Position numbers and translations under genes: made by a program. This document shows, in pieces, positions 8,800 through 16,230 of a stretch of DNA of 64,000 bases. Source of the stretch: Streptomyces filamentosus (lineage in GTDB: Bacteria > Actinomycetota > Actinomycetes > Streptomycetales > Streptomycetaceae); NCBI RefSeq assembly GCF_014654895.1, contig NZ_BNBE01000001.1, forward strand, positions 2,232,001 through 2,296,000. The letters are read 5' to 3'. A model generated the notes under the pieces. The model was not told where the DNA came from, made no database searches, and saw nothing but the letters and a program-made list of their open reading frames with translations. Every line of letters begins with the position of its first letter. Within the stretch, counting starts at the first letter, position 1.

Positions 8800-9033
8800 C
8801 TAGTTGCCGGTGGGGGCGGGCGTCGGGCGGTTCCAGCCGTTGTCCTCGGTCGTGGTCATGGTGGGGGTGGGGAGGGGGTCTCCGGCGACGCCCGCCACCG
8901 TGTGGCTGGGGGCCGACGCGGCCTGCGGGGCCACGACCAGGGCCGCGCCGCCGCCCACCGCCAGACAGGCCGTCAGGGCGAGGGCGAACTGGCGGGCGGT
9001 GGTGCGCAGGCCGGCGTTGGGGCGGGCGTTCAT
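8800..9033 (-). CDS. Small secreted peptide of unknown function
   Basis: A 77-residue precursor. Residues 1 to about 40 form a signal peptide: a positively charged start (MNARPNAGLRTTAR), a hydrophobic core (FALALTACLAVGGGAALVV) and an AQAASA-type cleavage region. The predicted mature part is only about 37 residues, rich in Pro/Thr and ending DNGWNRPTPAPTGN; it has no cysteines and no known domain. A GGAG ribosome site precedes the ATG at 9033. It converges on two tandem LuxR regulators. A signalling role is possible but rests only on size, secretion and neighbourhood. Confidence 0.65.
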   Translation of the reverse strand: MNARPNAGLRTTARQFALALTACLAVGGGAALVVAPQAASAPSHTVAGVAGDPLPTPTMTTTEDNGWNRPTPAPTGN

Positions 9034-9226
9034 GATTCCTCCAGGAGTTGACCTTCGAATTCCGTCTCCGGGGCCCGTGCCGCCGGGTTCCCCCTGAAGA
9101 CATCTCCATTCTGTCGGCGGCTCCTGGGCGAATCCAGGGATTCCCGATGCGTGGACCCGCCATGGCGTGAGTGCGTCAATGCGCCCCGCACGGAACGGAA
9201 TTCACAGATCCTGGACCCGTCTAACC

Positions 9227-9241
9227 TTTGGTCGAACCAAA
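9227..9241 (-). terminator. Small hairpin after the MshA-like gene
   Basis: TTTGGT-CGA-ACCAAA is a perfect inverted repeat starting 8 bp beyond the minus-strand stop of the glycosyltransferase. Being A/T-containing and short it is a weak terminator candidate or an operator; the rest of 9034-9248 shows no gene. Confidence 0.35.
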
Positions 9242-9248
9242 AGAGATG

Positions 9249-10556
9249 CTAGACTGGTGCGACGGCCCTCTCGTTCCTCCAGGAGGGAGGGGCCGCCGGG
9301 GCAGGGGCGTGCCGCCGCCCTTGCCCCACCCGCGCCAGCGCGTCCTCGTAGACCTCGATCGTCCGCGCCGCCGCGACCCGCCAGCTCATCCCCCGGGCGT
9401 GGCCGGCCGCCGCCACCCCCATCGACGCCAGCGCCCTCGGGTTCACCACCAGCCACAGCAGCCTGCGGGCGTACTCCGCCGGGTCGTGGCCCCGGACGAG
9501 CAGCCCCGTCACCCCCGCCCGCACCGCCGTCGGCAGACCGCCCACCGCCGAGGCCAGCACCGGCGTCCCGCACGCCTGCGCCTCCGCCGCCACCAGGCCG
9601 AAGGACTCGCTCCGCGAGGGCACCACCACCACGTCCGCCGCCCGGAACCACTCCGCGAGGCGCTCCTGCGGCACCGGCGGACAGGGCCGCAGCACGTCCG
9701 CCACCCCCAGCTCCGCCGCGAGCCGCTCCACCCCTCCCCGCTCCCCCGCCCCCGAGTGCCCGCCGATCACCGGCACCAGGAGCCGGGCGCGCAGCCACGG
9801 CGCCGCCCGCAGCAGCTCCGCCACCGCCCGTACGAGCACGTCCGGGCCCTTCAGCGGCTGGATCCGGCCCGCGTACAGCGGCACGAAGGCGTCCGCCGGC
9901 AGGCCGAGCCGGGCCCGCGCCGCCGCGCGCCCCGCGTCCGGACCGGGGCCGGGGGCGAAGGTCCGCAGGTCCACCCCCGGCCGCACCACCTCGGTGCGGG
10001 CCGGGTCCGCCCCGTACAGGGTGCGCAGGGCGTCCGCCTCGTCCGCCGTGTTGGCGATCAGCCGGTCCGCCTCCGCCGCCAGCTGCCGCTCGCCGTGCAC
10101 CCGCGCCCACGGCTCGGGGGCGTCGCCCTCGCCCAGGTGGGCGTTCTTCACCAGGGCGAGGGTGTGCGCGGTGTGCACCAGGGGCGTGCCCCAGCCGAAG
10201 GCGGCGATCCGGCCGGCCTGCCCGGACAGCCAGTAGTGCGAGTGGACGAGGTCGTACGCCCGCCCCTGCCGGAAGAGGCCGAGGGCGAAGGGCAGCACCA
10301 GGTCCGCCGCCGCCTCCTTGGCCACCGGCCGGCGCGGGCCCGCGGCCACCTGCCGGACCCGCACCCCGGGCGCCAGATCGGCGGTCCGGGGCTCGGCGGG
10401 GTCCTGGCGGCGGGTGAACAGGTCGACCTCCGCGCCCTGTTCGGCGAGGGCCCGGGAGAGTTCGGCCATGTAGACGTTCATGCCTCCGGCGTCCCCGGTG
10501 CCGGGCTGGTGGAGCGGGGAGGTGTGGACGCTGAGCATGGCGACGCGCAGGGACAC
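9249..10556 (-). CDS. MshA-like GT4 glycosyltransferase (D-inositol-3-phosphate glycosyltransferase homologue)
   Basis: A 435-residue retaining GT-B glycosyltransferase. The N-terminal motif SVHTSPLHQPGTGDAGGMNV is the signature of MshA, which transfers GlcNAc from UDP-GlcNAc to inositol-1-phosphate as the first step of mycothiol synthesis. Other MshA features are present: HSHYWLSGQ, PLVHTAHTLALVKN, the GRIQPLKGPD donor loop and the SESFGLVAAEAQACGTPV C-terminal E-x7-E motif. GTG 10556 is preceded 6 bp upstream by AGGAG. It looks like a divergent paralogue and not the housekeeping copy, because it lacks the usual N-terminal extension and is the last gene of a putative biosynthetic operon with an aaRS-like protein, an AsnB homologue and a nearby PIG-L deacetylase. 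The sugar acceptor may therefore differ from inositol phosphate. Confidence 0.85.
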   Translation of the reverse strand: MSLRVAMLSVHTSPLHQPGTGDAGGMNVYMAELSRALAEQGAEVDLFTRRQDPAEPRTADLAPGVRVRQVAAGPRRPVAKEAAADLVLPFALGLFRQGRAYDLVHSHYWLSGQAGRIAAFGWGTPLVHTAHTLALVKNAHLGEGDAPEPWARVHGERQLAAEADRLIANTADEADALRTLYGADPARTEVVRPGVDLRTFAPGPGPDAGRAAARARLGLPADAFVPLYAGRIQPLKGPDVLVRAVAELLRAAPWLRARLLVPVIGGHSGAGERGGVERLAAELGVADVLRPCPPVPQERLAEWFRAADVVVVPSRSESFGLVAAEAQACGTPVLASAVGGLPTAVRAGVTGLLVRGHDPAEYARRLLWLVVNPRALASMGVAAAGHARGMSWRVAAARTIEVYEDALARVGQGRRHAPAPAAPPSWRNERAVAPV

Positions 10557-10636
10557 GAGGGGCTCCTGTGAGGGGTGGGGAGCCGCGTGTCCCCGCGCGG
10601 GGCGCGCCGGGCCACGCGGCGGGCGGACGTACCGGA

Positions 10637-10712
10637 GGAAGCACCGGCGCCTCCCCCGGCGGAAGCACCGGGGAAGTACCGGGGGAAGTGCCGGGGAAGT
10701 GCTGGGAAGCGT
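10637..10712. repeat. Degenerate GAAG(C/T)(A/G)CCGG tandem repeat in the leader of the MshA-like gene
   Basis: About seven copies of GGAAGYRCCGG-like units follow one another at roughly 11-14 bp intervals on the plus strand. They lie in the 218-bp gap between the MetRS-like stop and the glycosyltransferase start. The rest of the gap shows no gene. Confidence 0.65.
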
Positions 10713-10774
10713 CGGCGGAAGTAGGCGTCTTCTTAGTGGCTTAGAAGCCCTGGCCGGAAAAGGGCGGGGGCGGG

Positions 10775-12340
10775 TCAGAAGCCGAAGACCGGGCCCGAGG
10801 GCGGGGCGAGGCGGGTGCCCGGCAGCGGGGGGATCAGCGCGTGCCAGTCCACCGGGCGCCCCGGCTCGACCCGCAGCGCCGCCGCCAGCCGGTCCGCGCC
10901 CTCCGGCATCACCGGCCGCGCCCACGCCGTCAGCGCCGACGCCACCGCCAACTGAGCCGCCAGCGCGGGCAGATGGCGGCAGGCCGTGGTGGGGCGGCAC
11001 CGCTCGTGGGCGTTGACGTACCCGAAGTCGGCGGCCGAGCGGACCATCTCGTCCAGGACGGCCACCGCCCGGCGCGGGTCGAACGCCCCGGGGCCGTACG
11101 CCTCCCGCAGGTCGTCCACCGCCCGGTGCAGCCGCCGCTCCAGGACCTCCCAGCCGGTGCCGCCGGGCAGCGCCTGCGGGGCGAGCCCGCCGCACTCCTC
11201 GCGGACGGCGGCGAAGAGCCGGGACAGCCAGCCGTTCCAGTTCTCGTCCAGCTCGCGGCGGGCCGCCGCGAGCCGGTCCCGCCGGAAGACCGTGCGGCGG
11301 CCCAGCGGACGGGCCTGGAGGACGTGCCGGCGCAGGGTGTCGGAGCCGTACTCGGTGAGCAGGTCCAGCGCCCACGCGTTGCCCTCCCGCACCCCCTCCT
11401 CGACCACGAAGGACTCGTTGACGTTGAACTCCTGCGGCAGCTTCACGTCCTGCGCGAGCAGCAGCACCGGCAGCAGCACCGCGTGGCAGAAGGAGTGCCC
11501 GAACCCGCAGAAGTGGATCGCGCGGGGCGGCAGCGGCCCCTCCGTGTCGTAGCCGAAGAGGTGCATCGCCGCCGCCTCGAAGCAGCCGTCGATGCGGTGC
11601 TCGGGGAAGCCCTCCACCGGCACCTCCAGGCCCCAGTCGGCCGGCTGCCCCACCGCGATGTCCGGCAGCCCGTCCTCCACCAGCGACTCGCACAGCGCCG
11701 CCAGCCGCGGCGGAAGGCCCGCCGCCGCCCAGTAGTCGGCGAGCACGTCGCGGAACGGCTCCAGGGGGATGTAGAGCCGGCGGCAGCGGCGCGCCACCGC
11801 CGGGGTCTCGCAGACCGCGCAGCGCGCCCCGATCAGGTCCCCGCCGTCGTTGGGCCGCGCGCACTCGTGGCACATCCCGCCGCCGCTCGCCGCCCCGCAG
11901 TGCGGGCAGGAGCCCGTGGCGTGCGAGCCGTGCAGCCAGCGGCCGCACGGCTCGCAGTACGGCAGGAGGCGGGTGCGCGGGGCGATGACCCCCTGCGCGT
12001 ACAGCTTCGCGAACAGCTCCCGCACCCAGCGGCCGTACCCCTTGTCGCGGCGGGGCCGGACGATGTGGTCGAACTCCACGCCGGACCGCAGCCAGTCGGC
12101 GGCGATCGCGGCCCGGTACCCCTCCGCGACCTCCTCCGGCTTGCGGCCCAGCCGCAGCGCCCGCACCTCGACGGAACTCGCGTGGTCGGCGGTGCCGGTG
12201 GTGAAGCGGACCGGCTCGCCCTCGGCCCGCAGGTATCTGGTCAGGACGTCGGCTGCCACGTACGGCCCCGCGAGGTGGCCGATGTGGAGTTCGCCGTGGG
12301 TGGCGGGCGGGGTCGCGGTGATCCAGACGGGGGTGCTCAC
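10775..12340 (-). CDS. MetRS-like class I aminoacyl-tRNA-synthetase homologue lacking KMSKS
   Basis: A 521-residue protein with the methionyl-tRNA synthetase fold. The HIGH motif is present (HGELHIGHLAGP, about residue 18), as are the MetRS zinc-knuckle cysteines (CEPCG, CPHCG, CHECA, CAVC) and the region after KMSKS (EYGSDTLRRHVLQARPLGRRTVF). At the KMSKS position the sequence reads NESFVVEEG, so the second signature is lost, and TGTDEHG is altered to TGTADHA. A housekeeping MetRS would keep both. It may activate a small molecule or be a ligase like MshC (a CysRS derivative), or resemble the MetRS-like domains of hydrazine-forming enzymes, although no cupin domain is fused. GTG 12340 follows a perfect AGGAGG with 5-bp spacing. 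Confidence 0.82.
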   Translation of the reverse strand: MSTPVWITATPPATHGELHIGHLAGPYVAADVLTRYLRAEGEPVRFTTGTADHASSVEVRALRLGRKPEEVAEGYRAAIAADWLRSGVEFDHIVRPRRDKGYGRWVRELFAKLYAQGVIAPRTRLLPYCEPCGRWLHGSHATGSCPHCGAASGGGMCHECARPNDGGDLIGARCAVCETPAVARRCRRLYIPLEPFRDVLADYWAAAGLPPRLAALCESLVEDGLPDIAVGQPADWGLEVPVEGFPEHRIDGCFEAAAMHLFGYDTEGPLPPRAIHFCGFGHSFCHAVLLPVLLLAQDVKLPQEFNVNESFVVEEGVREGNAWALDLLTEYGSDTLRRHVLQARPLGRRTVFRRDRLAAARRELDENWNGWLSRLFAAVREECGGLAPQALPGGTGWEVLERRLHRAVDDLREAYGPGAFDPRRAVAVLDEMVRSAADFGYVNAHERCRPTTACRHLPALAAQLAVASALTAWARPVMPEGADRLAAALRVEPGRPVDWHALIPPLPGTRLAPPSGPVFGF

Positions 12341-12455
12341 GGAAGCCTCCTGAGCGTCGGCAGGAAAGGGCGGTTCGGCGGGGTGGGTGCGGGGGCGGGT
12401 ACGAGGAGGGAGCGGGGCGGGTGCCGGGTGGGCACGGGCCGGGTACGGGCCGGGG

Positions 12456-13202
12456 TCAGCGGGGTTCGAAGTGGAAGGAGCGGATGAAGCAGTCGCGGGG
12501 CTGCTCGACCGCGTAGACGATGCACTCGAAGAGGGCCTGCGTCGTCAGCTTCTCGTCCGCCGCGATGCCGCTCGGGTGCGAGCCGTCCCACTCCGCGAAG
12601 CGCGGGTCCGAGGTCGAGAAGTCCGGCGGGAAGAGGGAGAAGACCCGCACGCCCGAGGGCCGCAGCCGGCGGGCCAGGATGTCCGCGAAACCGGCCTGCG
12701 CGCTCTTCGCCGCCCAGAACGCCTCGTGGGCCGCGCCCGCGGCCGCCGCCGACGCGCCCTCCGCGTCCCGCACCGCCACCATGTTCACGATGTCGGGCCG
12801 CAGCGAGCCGCGCAGCAGCGGCAGGAAGTGCTTCACCATGAGGACCGTGCCGCCGGCCGTGGACTCGATCGTCTCCACGATCTCGGCGTCGCTCGCGGAC
12901 TCCAGGTCCATGCCGTCCAGCCAGCGCGCGCCGTTGTTCACCAACAGGTCCACGCGGTCCGTGCGTTCGCCCACGCGGGCGGCGAACTCCCGGATCTCGG
13001 CGGGCCTGCTGAGATCGCAGCCGAAGGCGTGGATGCGGTCGCGTGCCGAACCCATCACCTCGGCCCGGGTCCGCTCCGCCGCCTCCACCGTCCGCGCCGA
13101 CACATAGACCTCCGCCCCGAGATGGGCGAATCCGACGGCGAGCGCGCGGCCGAAATAGCGGGACGCGCCGGTCACGACGACACGCAGGTTCTCGAATTTC
13201 AT
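12456..13202 (-). CDS. Short-chain dehydrogenase/reductase-fold protein with degenerate active site
   Basis: A 248-residue Rossmann protein. The cofactor loop TGASRYFG (about residues 12-19) and the NNGA motif are intact, so NAD(P) binding is likely. The catalytic YxxxK is changed: the expected tyrosine is Phe in AFWAAKSAQ, and the usual upstream catalytic Ser is missing in NMVAVRDAEG. It may bind cofactor without classical dehydrogenase chemistry or act on an unusual substrate. It lies in the same minus-strand operon, 107 bp after the PrpF-like gene and 115 bp before the MetRS-like gene. The ATG at 13202 has GGGGAGAG upstream. Confidence 0.82.
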   Translation of the reverse strand: MKFENLRVVVTGASRYFGRALAVGFAHLGAEVYVSARTVEAAERTRAEVMGSARDRIHAFGCDLSRPAEIREFAARVGERTDRVDLLVNNGARWLDGMDLESASDAEIVETIESTAGGTVLMVKHFLPLLRGSLRPDIVNMVAVRDAEGASAAAAGAAHEAFWAAKSAQAGFADILARRLRPSGVRVFSLFPPDFSTSDPRFAEWDGSHPSGIAADEKLTTQALFECIVYAVEQPRDCFIRSFHFEPR

Positions 13203-13309
13203 GTGCGTCTGCTCTCCCCACGAATACGGCCGGACAAGGCATTTGACGACCTGTCCTTTTCAGCGTGGCAGAGGCGGGGAGTCCGGGCCCCGGCGAAAGG
13301 GGTGCGCGT

Positions 13310-14191
13310 TCACGCCTTTGCGTGGATACGCCAGGGCAGTTCCCACGTGCCCGTCACCGTGGCCCGTTTGTGGTGCACGGAGACCCGGTCGGGGCCCGCC
13401 GAGACCGTGACGGTGCCGCCGGGGGTGCGCACCGGGCCCCGGACCGGCGGGACGACCGTCCCCTCCAGCGCGCCCGCCGCCGCGAGCGCCGCCGCGCCCG
13501 TCAGCGCGAGGCGCGGGTGCCAGCCGCCGACGGTGAGCGCGCGCACCGAGAGCCCGCCGTCCGGCGCCTCCCCCACCGCCGCGATCTTCGGCAGCGCCGA
13601 GCCCGGCGGATGGCCCAGCAGCCGGGCCGCCTCCGCGCGGAGCGCCAGCAGGTGCGGACGGGTGCGGGCGTGCCGGGCGTCGACGAAGACGTACGGGTTC
13701 CCGTACGAGACGAGGCTCGCCGGCACGCCCAGGAGCCGGTCCCTGGGGCGGCCCGTCGGAAGCGTGCCGGGGGCGTCGGGGGCGCGCAGGAAGTGCAGGG
13801 TGTGGGCGCCCCGGCCCGGCTCCGGCTCGCACAGCACCGTGTCCCCCGTGGTGAGCGAGCGGACCGTCACGGGACCGGGGGCGCCGTACGCGACGACGCA
13901 CGCGAGCAGGGAGTGGCCGCAGCCGGCGCGGAAGTCGAACCCGCCGCCCGGCATCGCCTGCACGAACCGGTACCGCAGCCCGCCGTCCGGCGCCTCCCCG
14001 TAGAACGCGATCTTCTCCGGCCCTCCCGCCAGCCGCGCCAGCTCCCCCGCGACCCCCAGCACCCCGTCCCCCAGCCCCTCCGCCCGCACCACGAGCGTGA
14101 CCCCCGGCGCGTCATGGGCCCGCACGAGCAGCCCGCGCCACGGGGGCGGGGGCGCGGGGCGCGGGGACGGCGGGGGGTCAGGCCGCGGCAC
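13310..14191 (-). CDS. PrpF/DapF-superfamily isomerase-like protein
   Basis: A 293-residue protein. Two matching halves typical of the diaminopimelate-epimerase/PrpF fold are visible: KIAFYGEAPDGGLRYRFVQAMPGG with the Cys-containing AGCGHSLLA, and later YGNPYVFVDAR, SALPKIAAVGEAPDGGLSVRALTVGGWHP. The wording is closest to PrpF-like proteins (aconitate isomerase type), but it is about 100 residues shorter. Only one of the two DapF catalytic cysteines (CGH) is evident. The GTG start overlaps the asnB-like stop by 14 bp, so the two are coupled. A role in isomerising or epimerising a pathway intermediate is inferred. The N-terminus (proline-rich, about 20 residues) may be mis-started. Confidence 0.7.
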   Translation of the reverse strand: MPRPDPPPSPRPAPPPPWRGLLVRAHDAPGVTLVVRAEGLGDGVLGVAGELARLAGGPEKIAFYGEAPDGGLRYRFVQAMPGGGFDFRAGCGHSLLACVVAYGAPGPVTVRSLTTGDTVLCEPEPGRGAHTLHFLRAPDAPGTLPTGRPRDRLLGVPASLVSYGNPYVFVDARHARTRPHLLALRAEAARLLGHPPGSALPKIAAVGEAPDGGLSVRALTVGGWHPRLALTGAAALAAAGALEGTVVPPVRGPVRTPGGTVTVSAGPDRVSVHHKRATVTGTWELPWRIHAKA

Positions 14192-15986
14192 AGTCGGTGG
14201 GGGTCTTCAGGGTGTGGATCATGTCGGTCCACAGCTCGTGGACGGCGAGGGCCCAGAGCGTCTGGGCGTCCCGGCGGTCGGGGCGGGCGAGCTGCCGGGC
14301 CAGGAGGCGGGCGACGCGGTCCGCGCGGAGCTTGCCGCCGAGGACGAGCCGCGCCGGGGAGAGGAGTTCGCGGACGGTGTCGAGGAGCGGCCCGCCGGGG
14401 GCGATCATCGCTTCGACGGGGAGGGTGAAGGGCTGTTTGGGGCGGCGCAGGACCGTCCGGGGGAGGAGCTCGGCGCCCGCCTCGTACAGGGCCCGCTTGC
14501 CGGTGCGCGCGGCGGCCGGCAGTGCGCGGGCGTGGGTGACGACGGCGGGCTGGCAGAAGGGCGGGCGGGCTTCGACGCCCCACGCCATGGAGAGGTGGTC
14601 GACGCGCCGCAGGTGGTACGCGGGCAGCCGCCACCGCGTCTCCAGGGCGGTCGTCGCGGTGACCCGGTCCGCGCCGACGGCCTCGGCGGAGCGCAGTTCC
14701 TGCTCGATGCGGTCGGCGGCGGAGCCGGTGTCGGCGATGTGGGCGCGATAGTCGGCGGTGTAGAGGTGTTCGCGCAGGACGCGGGGCGCGGCGGCGAGGG
14801 CGTCGGTGTAGGCGGCGGCCCAGTCGGCGCCGGGCGGGGCGGCGAGCGCGGCGGCCATCCGGTCGTACCCGCCGAAGAGTTCGTCGGCGCCGTCGCCGGT
14901 GAGGGCGACGGTGAAGCCGCTGTGCCGGACGGCGCGGAAGAGGGCGTAGGTGGAGAGGGTGATGGGGTCGGCGTTGGGCTGGCCGAGGTGGCGGACGGTG
15001 CGGGTGAGGAGGGAGGGGAGTTCGGCGGGGTCGAGGGCGATCTCGTGGTGGACGGTGCGGGCCCGGCGGGCGACGGCGCGGGCGTGGGCGGCTTCGGAGC
15101 CGGGCCAGTTGCCGCGGTAGGTGAGGTGGAAGGTGTGGAGCGGGGGCGCGTCGGTCTCGCGGGCGTGTTCGGCGGCGAGGGCGGTGACGAGTCCGGAGTC
15201 GAGGCCGCCGCTGGTGACGGCGCAGACGGGGACGTCGGCGGCGGCGAGCCGGCGGACCTCGTGGCGGAGCACGTCCTGGGTGTCGCCGACGGGGGCGGCC
15301 CGGTGGGGTCCGCGGCGGCGGACGAGGGGCGCGGCGCCGGGCCGGACGACGGCGGTGGCGCCGGGCGGGAGGACGCTGACGCCCTTGAGGGCGGTGGCGG
15401 TGGAGAAGGAGGTGCGGGTGGCGAGGACGGTGTCGAGGGAGTCGTCGCGGGGGGTGGCGCGGACGCCGTCGAAGGCGAGGAGGGCGGGGATCTCGGAGGC
15501 GAAGCGGGTGGAGCCGTCCTCGGGGTCGTGGTGGAGGTGGAGCGGTTTCATGCCCAGGTCGTCCACGGCGAGGACGAGTCGAGCCCGGCCGGGCCTGAGG
15601 TCGAGGACGGCGACGGCGAACATGCCGTCGAGGTGTTCGGCGAAGGCCGGTCCGTGCTCGGCGTAGAGGGCGGGCAGGAGGGTGCCGTCGCAGCGGTCGG
15701 GGAAGCGGTGGCCGCGGGCGGCGAGGGCGCGGCGGAGTTCGGCGTGGTTGTAGATCTCGCCGTTGAGGACGGCGAGGACGCCGGGGAGGTGGGGCAGCCG
15801 GTAGGGCTGCCGGCCGCCGCGGGGGTCGGTGATGGCGAGCCGGTCGCAGCCGAGGGACCAGCCGGGGCCGCTGAGCACCCGGTGCTCGTCGGGGCCGCCG
15901 TGGCGCTGGCGGGCCGACGCCGAGGCGAGGGCGGCCGGGTCGGGGCGGTCCGCCCGGGAGGAGATGGAGCCGAGGATCCTGCACAT
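14178..15986 (-). CDS. Asparagine synthetase (glutamine-hydrolysing)-like amidotransferase
   Basis: A 602-residue enzyme that uses glutamine nitrogen and ATP to amidate a carboxylate. Cys2 is in place as N-terminal nucleophile, followed by RHGGPDE and the NGEIYNH loop of the class II glutaminase (residues 1 to about 210). The synthetase domain has the PP-loop SGGLDS and the TGDGADELFGGYDRM motif. Length and motifs fit AsnB, so catalysis should be intact. In biosynthetic loci such enzymes also amidate unusual acids or close lactams. It is the first gene of the minus-strand operon; a -10-like TAGATT lies at 16134-16139, giving a leader of about 140 nt that contains direct repeats. Confidence 0.88.
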   Translation of the reverse strand: MCRILGSISSRADRPDPAALASASARQRHGGPDEHRVLSGPGWSLGCDRLAITDPRGGRQPYRLPHLPGVLAVLNGEIYNHAELRRALAARGHRFPDRCDGTLLPALYAEHGPAFAEHLDGMFAVAVLDLRPGRARLVLAVDDLGMKPLHLHHDPEDGSTRFASEIPALLAFDGVRATPRDDSLDTVLATRTSFSTATALKGVSVLPPGATAVVRPGAAPLVRRRGPHRAAPVGDTQDVLRHEVRRLAAADVPVCAVTSGGLDSGLVTALAAEHARETDAPPLHTFHLTYRGNWPGSEAAHARAVARRARTVHHEIALDPAELPSLLTRTVRHLGQPNADPITLSTYALFRAVRHSGFTVALTGDGADELFGGYDRMAAALAAPPGADWAAAYTDALAAAPRVLREHLYTADYRAHIADTGSAADRIEQELRSAEAVGADRVTATTALETRWRLPAYHLRRVDHLSMAWGVEARPPFCQPAVVTHARALPAAARTGKRALYEAGAELLPRTVLRRPKQPFTLPVEAMIAPGGPLLDTVRELLSPARLVLGGKLRADRVARLLARQLARPDRRDAQTLWALAVHELWTDMIHTLKTPTDCAAA

Positions 15987-16020
15987 GCCGGTCGCCTCCG
16001 TGTCGTCGTCGTCCGAAGTC

Positions 16021-16100
16021 CGTGAGCCCGTAAGGCCGTGGGTCCGTAAGGCCGTGGGTCCGTGGGCCTGTGAGTCCGTAGGCCCGCGAGCCCGTCGGCG
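16021..16100. repeat. Direct CCGTRRG-type repeats in the asnB-like leader
   Basis: Six to eight imperfect 8-16 bp units, for example GTAAGGCCGTGGGTCC twice in tandem at about 16030-16062, followed by shorter variants up to GCCCGTCGG. They lie between the asnB-like start and its likely promoter. Confidence 0.6.
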
Positions 16101-16133
16101 CGCGTGCCTCTACGGGATCAGCTCAATGATTTG

Positions 16134-16163
16134 AATCTACCAATTTTTTGAATGGCGCGTAAG
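16134..16163 (-). promoter_or_regulatory. Probable promoter of the asnB-like operon in an AT-rich divergent region
   Basis: On the minus strand, TAGATT (plus 16134-16139) is a good -10 element; TTACGC 17 bp upstream is a poor -35. The region 16115-16165 is strikingly AT-rich for this genome and lies between the divergent asnB-like and PIG-L genes. Confidence 0.45.
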
Positions 16164-16230
16164 TGCCATGTCCTGTTCACGCCACGGCTTGGCCTTGCGA
16201 CGCCCCTCCGGCCCCCAACAGGCTGGACGC

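Noticed and set aside
9249..10556. Reading the MshA-like gene as the housekeeping mycothiol glycosyltransferase.
   Set aside because: Possible, but the operon context and missing N-terminal extension favour a paralogue; left as an alternative to be tested, not as the call.
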